Assembly: GCA_002118135.1 (NCBI GenBank)
Contig: BDIU01000443.1
Coordinates: forward strand, 1-47,574
Source of the DNA: Trebouxia sp. TZW2008
Taxonomy: Eukaryota > Chlorophyta > Trebouxiophyceae > Trebouxiales > Trebouxiaceae
DNA length: 47,574 nucleotides
Direction of reading: 5' to 3'
Under the pieces are notes generated by a model that was given only the letters and a program-made list of their open reading frames with translations, did not search any database and was not told the DNA's origin. Positions 41,901-47,574 of this stretch are shown piece by piece (the stretch's first letter is position 1; the number at the start of each line of letters is the position of its first letter). Position numbers and translations under genes: made by a program.

Positions 41901-44900
41901 ATCTGGATCAAGCCTCTGGAGCTGAGTCCTGCAAAACGAGTTCACAACTTTTGCAATTGCGACTTCAACTTGACATAATGCAGCTTTCCAGAATGGTCAG
42001 AGCATGCTCTGCTGTGTGCGCAACTTATTGCATGTTTCACCCAGTGCAGCAACTGCATCCATCAAGACTTGCATTACTCTGTGTTGTTGCCAAATCAACC
42101 CCAGCAACATGAATGCCACCTCAAATGTCAGCCTGGTCTCAAGCAGGGTTAGCAGCAACGAAGACATTCAGTGTGCAAGTCTTTATTGACACACTGGAAA
42201 AGAACATACCTGCATGGTTTGATTGCATTCACAGAGTCCCCAGTCTGCATTCACCAGCTGGGGGTCTCTGGGGGGATCCACACTGCTGCTGGAAGTACTG
42301 CCTGCATTGTCAAATGATGCATGATGTCAATGAAGAGGAAGAAGGCAAGGAAAAAGCGGTGCACAATCTCGGGCCTCCACGTTGCTTGGTAGTACTATCT
42401 GCACTGTCATAGCCCTTGCAAAGCACAAGCGCCATGTCACATAACATTGTATTGCATACAGCAACATGCACAATGCCAAAAAGCATGGTTTTCAAAAGTC
42501 ACTTCCCACAGTCATGAGCTGAACTCACTTGTGGTATTCGTAGAAGATGTGCCAGCTACTGCTAAGCCATAGGGCCCTGACAACAGAGAGCCCTCCACAG
42601 TGCTATTGTCTAGGGCTGCCAGTGAGAATTGCCACACGCCGTATGCCCCATTGTAGCCGTCTACCACAAAATAGTACGTCACATCCGCTGACAAAGTAGC
42701 CTGCACTCAGAAGAAGATGATGAATGTAACACCTTCAAGCATACTGATGTTCAGCTGCAGTGCTGCTACGGAGACAAATGAAAAAACCGGTAATAAACTC
42801 ACACGCTGTATGCCCACAGAGTAGTATGTCAAGTCTGCCAACACAGGCCTGACTGTCGTCTTATCGAGTGAAAGATACTCGAGTCCACGTGCTGCTGTAG
42901 CTAGATATAGTCATTGCGCACAATCTGCCCCGTTATAGCTGTCACAAAGGTGATAGAGAGAGGCAGCATCAACTCAAGTCAGAAAACGGCCGAGCGCTTT
43001 TCAGCAGCTGGTTCTTCCCAGACTGGAGTATGCTGCAGCTGGAACACAGTAGGGATGGCAAAGACAAAACCTGTTTTCTGGAATCAGCAATGACAGCTGC
43101 TTGCAACGTTGGCAGTCAGGGCATCATTTTGCAAGTCAGTAGTCTGTAACATCGGAGTGACAACAGCTGCCTGGATCTGGCTTGACATTTGGTGTTAGAG
43201 TTTGGGATTTGCCAGGTCTGACTTCCACATTTGTCGTCCTTGCATGACAGTATTGGACAGATTCAATCAGGGTGCGAGCAGGAAACAGGGTTTTATCATT
43301 AACCTGAAGGCAGCTATGAGCCCTAAAACTGTCTTGCCGGCATAACGCTATTGTATTAATCCGACAAGATCTGGCACAGAAGGGAGAGTCTTATGGGTTA
43401 CCTGAAGCCAGCTTTGAGACCCACAGTTGTCGTCTTTGCTGAGTAGCACGAACAGCAATTAGGGTTTGGGACCCACAGTTGTCATCTTTGCTTGGTAGCA
43501 TGAACAGCAATTAGGGTTTGGGACCCTACCTGAAGCCAGCTCTGGGACCCACAAGCGTCATCATTACACGACAGCAATGTCACAGCTTTGGTGCTGTTGC
43601 TGCTCTCCTCAAACAGGATCAGCTTGGTGTCAAAAGCGCTTTCGCACAGGCTGGCATTGACTGTGACGCCTTACGATGGCAGCAAGGCATATACAAAGTC
43701 CTTTCAGGGTTACTTGAAGCCAGCTCTGGGAGCCACAGGCATCATCATTACATGGCAGCAATGTCACAGCCTTGCTGCTGTTGCTGCTCTCCTCAAACAG
43801 GATCAGTTTGTTGTCAAAAGCGCTTTCGCACAGGCTGGCATTGACTGTGACGCCTTTCAAGGGGCAGAAGGCATATACAGAATCCTTTGAGACTTACCTG
43901 AAGCCAGCTCTGGGAGCCACAGGCATCATCGTTACATGACAGCAATGTCACAGCCTTGCTGCTGTTGCTGCTCTCCTCAAACAGGATCAGCTTGGTGTCA
44001 AAGGCGCTCTCGCACAGGCTGGCATTGACTGTGACGCCTTGCAAGGGGCGGAAGGCATACACAAAATCCTGCATGATATTTAAGGGGTCACTTGGCCAGC
44101 ATTTGTCAGAATCTGTATGTATTCTTTTTTCCACTTCACTCATATGCTGAAAGCAAGTTCATGCAACCTCATCAGCAAAAGTATGTAAGTGATGATGCTC
44201 TCGACGATGATGATGATGGTGAGGTCTCACTTGTGATGCACAATCACAGCTGCTGCTATTGTACATGCTGCCTTGCAGTTCTTGCGTTACTTCGTACACA
44301 GTGATGTTGTATCACGCATAGCGCAGTAGCAGGTGCACAGAGCTACAGCAAGTAACGCGGAATCATAGCAGGGCGCAAAGAGTTGACAATCACAAGTTAC
44401 AGCAGAAAACATGAAGATTTGGTAGGTGTCAAGGGCTTACGGGTGAGCCGACAGTCTCTGAGGTGTGTGAGGCGCCAGTGCAGGTCTTGATGGTGTAGTC
44501 ATCAGCATAGCTGGTTGTGTCCCCAGTGCCAGTGAAAGGGATGGCTGTGATCAACTGCGCAATAGACATCTGTCAAGGTTTCATCTCAAGACAGGTCCAT
44601 GATGCTTCCACAAAGCTTGTGAGACCAGCCTGCCAGGACAAAGATTACTTGAGTTTGAGACAGCATATTCATGCATCTTATGCAGCATTTGCTGTTGGAT
44701 AACTGCATTGATTGGCCATGGTTCGGTGGGAGAAGCTTGCCTGGGATGTGCAGCTCAGGGCAGGTCAATCAAGAAGAAGCTATGGGGGGTAAAGGCCCTA
44801 AATCCTAAAGCCTAAGAGGAAGATCCAAAGTACAGACAGAAAGCCACATGCTTGAAACAGTAGCGTTGCTCACTGCTTTTCAAGCAGCAGCAGCAGCACC

Positions 44901-47574
44901 ACCACCACCAGCAACAACCATTGACACAGGAAGGTGTCGAACAGGCTTACATGAGGTTGTGCAGCTTGTGCCACAATCAAACACACAATTTGATGACATT
45001 CAGGGTGTGCTGTTTGATGCAACATACAGGTGAAAACAGCAGAACCTTTGTAACAAGATGACCCAAGGGCACTCACTGCTGGGAAAGCCGCCGTGTCTCC
45101 AGGAACCTTCCTGCTGTCAAACACCACCATGCGATGGTGACTACCATGGATGGATGCTGTTTTGGGTGACGACACAAAGAAGTTCAGCTCAAATTGGTTC
45201 CAGCCTGAAGTGCCAGAAATGAAGGCTTAGAATCTGCAGTTTTTGTTGCATATTTTGCTTGTCAAACACCACCATACGATGATGAGTACCATGAATGGAA
45301 GCTGTTTTGGGTGATAGCACAAACACAGTCCAGCTCAAACTGGTTGCAGCCTGAAATGACAAGCAAGCAGGGGCTGAGTCACACTGATAGTCATTCCTAC
45401 ATTTGTTTCTGTGCAAATGCTGGATTGGCATGACATAGTACATAGGTTTCCAGTGGGATCTGCACTGATCGAGTCCATGAAGCTGCACAATACAAGTATC
45501 AATTTGGTCTGCATCGATCTGAAGATACAATCCTTGACAAGACAGTTGCACAGCTGAATCACTAGAAATTGATGTCTGATCAATTGTAATTGTGCATCTT
45601 GAACAAAAAAATTGGTGAAAGGCAAAATGCTTCAAACATGATTCAACAGCTTGCGGCAACAAGAGCAGAAGCGAAAACGCGTACAGAAAAATTTGAAAAC
45701 CATCAGCTCATTGAACACTGAACATGAACGCATGACCCATCAGTATAGTAAACCCGACAAAGACATTGATGGACGCATCAGACACAAGCTCCAAACCCTG
45801 AGCCCTGAACCTAAACCCCATAACTGTCAGCAAAGTACACCTCACCTGCAGCTCTGTTCCTGACTGTTGTGAGCTCTACCAGCTGAGGCATGGCATAACT
45901 CGCCGGGGTGAATGTCACCACCTGATCATCTTGCGCCACTGACAAGCGATCTGCACAGACGCACAGACATGAGATCACAATGAGATTGAGGTGAAGAAGA
46001 AGTCAAGAAATCTCAAAGGGACTGATCTGTGCACGGACACGCAGATTAGAGTGTCACTTGATCACATGCTCAGCATATGTCAATGCTGGCACGCAGCATG
46101 ATTTGCGATGAACTGAATGATCGAACTCGTGCCAGCAGACTGCTCCATAGCATCCACACAAGCTTGCTGGTGTCATACCCATATATGGAGTCAGCAAAGC
46201 CTTCTGGCTGCAATTGACAAGCAACTGAAGCAAAAGCAGCATGGCAGAGATGAGCTTATCAAACATTGCCACAAGACTGTCTGCCAAAGCAATGTTTAAA
46301 GTATCATCTCTGCGTACACTCACGATCAGCTCTCTCAACAGTGCAAAGTCAAGCAGAAATTGTGCTAGGGCAGCAACTGCAGCTTTGACAGATGAGCAGC
46401 GTTGTTCAAGAAGTTAAAGCATCAGAATAGCACACTTGTTGCATATACCATGTGTGTGAAATCAGTGAAGTGCTGTCACTGTGCTGTGCGTCAAGGAGAT
46501 GTGCTCACCTGCTGAGTCAACAGTGATGACTGTGACGGTGGTTGTGCCTGAAGGCTTGGAAGTCAGAGCCACCGACACAAAAATGGAGTCCCTGTACACA
46601 ACACAATAAGGCCGCTTGACTGACACTTGAATGCTGACTCAAAGATGAGGTGCTGGGAATTCACACAGAAACGTTTGATAAGGAACAGAAAGGTGACTTG
46701 CAAAGACAGCAGAGCTTTTATTATATTATTTCAATATTATCGTTGTTATTTATTATTACTATTATTATTATTGTTGTTGTTATTATTATTATTATTTTTA
46801 TTATTATTATATATGTTTATACTCAGGCAGAGCGACAGACACGTACTAGACGTCCCTGCGTGCCATGTGGGACTTTTGCTATTGGAGAAACAGCACCTGA
46901 ATCAGTGTGAAGGCAACAGCACTACAGCGCAAATGTTGCCCTTGAATAGACAGTCAGCTGTCAGCTTGCAACAGGAAGCGCATTGATGCAGGGTGAATAG
47001 TAAGCCATTCACAGCAGGTTTGAGATGCTATTTCTCATGAAGTCAGTCAGCGTGGATTTGAGTCAACATGCTCCACCTATTAGGGATGATGCAGAAAAAC
47101 AATGCAAATAATCAGCATGCCTCAGAAAGAGGGGCAAGAACGTGAAGCAGTAATGTCGATCAAGTGTACTCCATTACACTGCGTTGAAATAGGATCTACC
47201 AGTAGACTGCTGCTGATGACGTTGCAGGTGTCTATGCACAGTTTGGGTTAAAGACGTTAACAAGGTCTGTACATGGAAGAAGAGGAGCAGGCATACCTGG
47301 CATTTGCCTCAATGATGTTGACAAAGTCTACTCCATTACACTGTGTCACGACAGGGTCTACCAGCAGGCTGTTGCCGATGACATTAGGGGTGTTTATGTA
47401 CAGTCTGCCTGCATGATGTTGACAAACTCTGCACATGGAAGAAGAGGATCAGGCGTACCTGGCATTTGCCTCAGTGATGTCGACAAAGTCGACGCCATTG
47501 CACTGCGTCACGACAGGGTCTACCAGCAGGCTGTTGCCGATGACATTAGGGGTGTTTATGTACAGACTGCCTTG
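35995..47574 (-). CDS. TSP1/EGF-like type I membrane protein, N-terminus off window
   Basis: Exons in gene order: >47574-47459, 46591-46509, 45950-45846, 45204-45077, 44554-44441, 44068-43898, 42700-42529, 42301-42210, 41766-41604, 40538-40363, 39880-39722, 39105-38902, 38299-38127, 37844-37438, 37021-36821, 36326-35995; every phase matches, about 930 residues in the window. Beta-rich N-terminal part (DSIFVSVALTSKPSGTTTVT; VVTFTPASYAMPQLVEL). Then a PPC-like domain (NASLCESAFDTKLILFEE, CNDDACGSQSW, YYFVVDGYNGAYGVWQF), thrombospondin type 1 modules (APWGSCNQTCGGGVQTRTG; VGPWGVCSKTC), EGF-like (CSGHGICSNVKGACVC), CCDGVVDNFGVCNG, CGNGVCELGE..GCPEDC and EGF-like CYCNTGYSGLDCGKC. The last exon has a membrane span (WWFLIAVVGDLILATIVYA) and a ~70-residue tail with NPYY. 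Probably a cell-surface adhesion, matrix or sensor protein; ligand unknown. The signal peptide is not in the window. Confidence 0.88.
36786..36812. repeat. (TCA)n microsatellite
   Basis: About nine uninterrupted TCA/ATC triplets in the last intron of the membrane-protein gene, a few bases beyond the donor at 36820-36819 (minus strand). Confidence 0.95.
37075..37345 (-). pseudogene. two decayed copies of the last EGF-like exon
   Basis: The intact exon is 37021-36821. Minus-strand blocks at about 37205-37070 and 37345-37215 repeat TG.CCC.AT.CC.TC.GGC and GGTCA.TGCATGACC / CA.TG.TACTGCAACACTG. In these the six-Cys EGF pattern is lost and no donor remains. Both lie upstream in gene direction of the intact copy. 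Confidence 0.8.
39215..39385 (-). other. open coding-like stretch, possible orphan exon
   Basis: Inside the intron between exons ending 39722 and starting 39105, the minus strand is open and reads like protein (GFNLSFDTSDACQNPDISAH, then TADFLTMLAMGNDTSCLMW). An acceptor-like CTCAG precedes it at about 39368, but no good GT donor in the right phase was found, and the flanking exons already join in frame without it. It may be a decayed or alternative exon. Confidence 0.35.
40595..40740 (-). pseudogene. decayed copy of TSP1 exon 40538-40363
   Basis: On the minus strand the block repeats TGACTGCTAGTGGCATAGCAAG, GGCACATTCAGCATGCAACAGCCCCTTGCCAC and ACAGCCTGGCTGG from the intact TSP1 exon. A TGA falls where the Cys-Ser-Asp of the intact copy is encoded, and the Trp/Cys-rich part is truncated. 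Confidence 0.85.
41020..41535 (-). pseudogene. three extra copies of the TSP1 WGSCNQTCGGGVQTRT exon end
   Basis: Copies at about 41090-41025, 41400-41330 and 41540-41465 repeat GGGGAAGCTGCAACCA.ACATG and GG.GTGCAAAC.CG.ACAG/GTA. The two nearer copies still read PWGSCNQTC.GGVQTRTG in frame with a donor-like GTATGA or GTAACT. They lack the upstream half and an acceptor. The farthest one is degraded. The intact exon is 41766-41604, so these lie 3' in gene direction. Confidence 0.85.
42745..43010 (-). pseudogene. decayed copies of the PPC-like exon 42700-42529
   Basis: On the minus strand, about 42850-42800 reads TTGGCAGACTTGACATACTACTCTGTGGGCATACAGCGTGTG, matching TTGTCAGCGGATGTGACGTACTATTTTGTGG and GGCATACGGCGTGTGG of the intact exon with the middle deleted. 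A weaker fragment with AGCTATAACGGGGCAGATTGTGCGCAATG lies near 42920-42950. Confidence 0.65.
43400..43705 (-). pseudogene. broken copies of PPC-like exon 44068-43898
   Basis: A nearly full copy at about 43695-43531 (minus strand) repeats GGCGTCACAGTCAATGCCAG to GAGCTGGCTTCAG, but a TAA lies before the Gly-Val-Thr segment. Two further stubs at about 43475-43405 and 43535-43460 retain only ACAA.TGTGGGTCCCA.A and ATTGCTGTTC.TGCTA. The decay gradient runs in the gene direction away from the intact copy. Confidence 0.88.
43711..43883 (-). other. intact-frame duplicate of PPC-like exon
   Basis: This copy reads DSVYAFCPLKGVTVNASLCE through CGSQSWLQ without a stop. It differs from 44068-43898 at only a few residues (Arg/Cys, Gln/Lys, Thr/Asn, Ser/Pro). 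Its acceptor is AAAG rather than GCAG, and its donor is CAA/GTAACC. Both edges are phase 0, so including it, or swapping it for the main copy, would keep the frame. Confidence 0.7.
44785..44820. repeat. short CCTAAA-like run
   Basis: GGCCCTAAATCCTAAAGCCTAAG holds three imperfect units resembling plant/algal telomere repeat CCCTAAA. It is intronic and too short to be more than a curiosity. CCCTGAACCTAAACCCC near 45802 is similar. Confidence 0.4.
45235..45365 (-). pseudogene. decayed copy of exon 45204-45077
   Basis: On the minus strand, about 45355-45255 repeats CAGGCTGCAACCAGTTTGAGCTGGACT..TTTGTG and CACCCAAAACAGCTTCCATTCATGGTA.TCA.CATCG.ATGGTGGTGTTTGACA. The frame holds for most of the block, but the Arg-Lys-Val-Pro end and the GTGAGT donor are gone. 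Confidence 0.88.
46715..46818. repeat. (TTA)n/(TTG)n AT-rich microsatellite
   Basis: A run of TTATTATTATTA interrupted by TTGTTGTTG in the intron after the first exon of the window (minus-strand gene). It gives Leu/Ile-only open frames that are not coding. Confidence 0.95.
47150..47296 (-). pseudogene. decayed third copy of the first window exon
   Basis: On the minus strand about 47236-47160 repeats CAACGTCATC..CA.CAG.CT.CTGGTAGA.CCT and CGCAGTGTAATGGAGTA with substitutions and a lost donor. The intron flank with AAGAAGAGGA.CAGGC.TACCTGGCATTTGCCTC is shared by the two better copies (47281-47310 and 47439-47470). Confidence 0.8.
47297..47408 (-). other. intact-frame duplicate of the exon at 47459-47574
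   Basis: The copy reads LYINTPNVIGNSLLVDPVVT then QCNGVDFVNIIEANA and ends in the same phase with donor GTATGCC; an acceptor-like CATGCAG lies just before it. It differs from the 47459 copy in a handful of bases, several of them CpG to TpG or CpA (GACGCAGTGCAATGGCG against GACACAGTGTAATGGAG). Either copy, or both, could be spliced to the exon at 46591. Confidence 0.7.

Noticed and set aside
44785..44820. Interstitial telomere
   Set aside because: Only three imperfect CCTAAA-like units; too short to be distinguished from chance or intron composition.
1..47574. Assembly error as the source of all tandem copies
   Set aside because: Most copies differ by many substitutions, deletions and stops, which misassembly of identical reads would not produce. 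The few near-identical pairs (43711-44068, 47297-47574) remain open to that explanation.

Overview
The window looks like nuclear DNA of a green alga, probably a chlorophyte and possibly a trebouxiophyte. Genes have many short exons, introns mostly follow GT..(T)GCAG, 3' flanks carry TGTAA-type motifs, and there is a plastid-type MsrA, a plant-like RBR ubiquitin ligase and a plant-type APE2. The lineage is an inference from gene content and style. No ribosome-binding sites, operons, tRNAs, rRNAs or CRISPR arrays were seen.

Seven protein-coding genes can be assembled by matching splice phases by eye. From left to right: (1) a secreted alpha/beta hydrolase (+, 307-4113); (2) AP endonuclease 2, with a PIP-like box, a poly-Gln tract and a C-terminal GRF zinc finger (+, 4746-9939); (3) an HMG-box protein with a Tudor-like C-terminal domain (-, 17828-10964); (4) plastid peptide-methionine sulfoxide reductase A (+, 18469-20652), divergent from gene 3; (5) a small RBR E3 ubiquitin ligase (+, 21745-26885); (6) a long coiled-coil, acidic, EF-hand-like protein (+, 28447-about 35792); (7) a large extracellular/type I membrane protein with PPC-like, thrombospondin-type-1 and EGF-like modules and a C-terminal membrane segment (-, from beyond 47574 down to 35995, N-terminus missing).

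The most unusual property is architectural. All seven genes carry, inside their introns, one to several decayed tandem copies of a neighbouring exon or part of one ('exon fossils'). Copies usually include the flanking acceptor or donor and often have stops or frameshifts. They lie most often 5' of the copy that fits the reading frame, but sometimes 3'. A few copies are still open, frame-neutral and flanked by usable splice sites (31038-31109, about 43711-43880, 47297-47408), so they could be alternative or tandemly included exons. Where copies can be compared, many differences look like CpG to TpG/CpA changes, while some gene 5' ends stay visibly CpG-rich.

Intergenic and intronic sequence also holds a TGTCC pentamer array, several imperfect minisatellites, a roughly 165-bp tandem array (27300-27985) and a small inverted-repeat element with a second copy. 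The genes do not form an obvious pathway. APE2 (DNA repair), MsrA (oxidised protein repair) and the ubiquitin ligase are housekeeping-type functions placed side by side.
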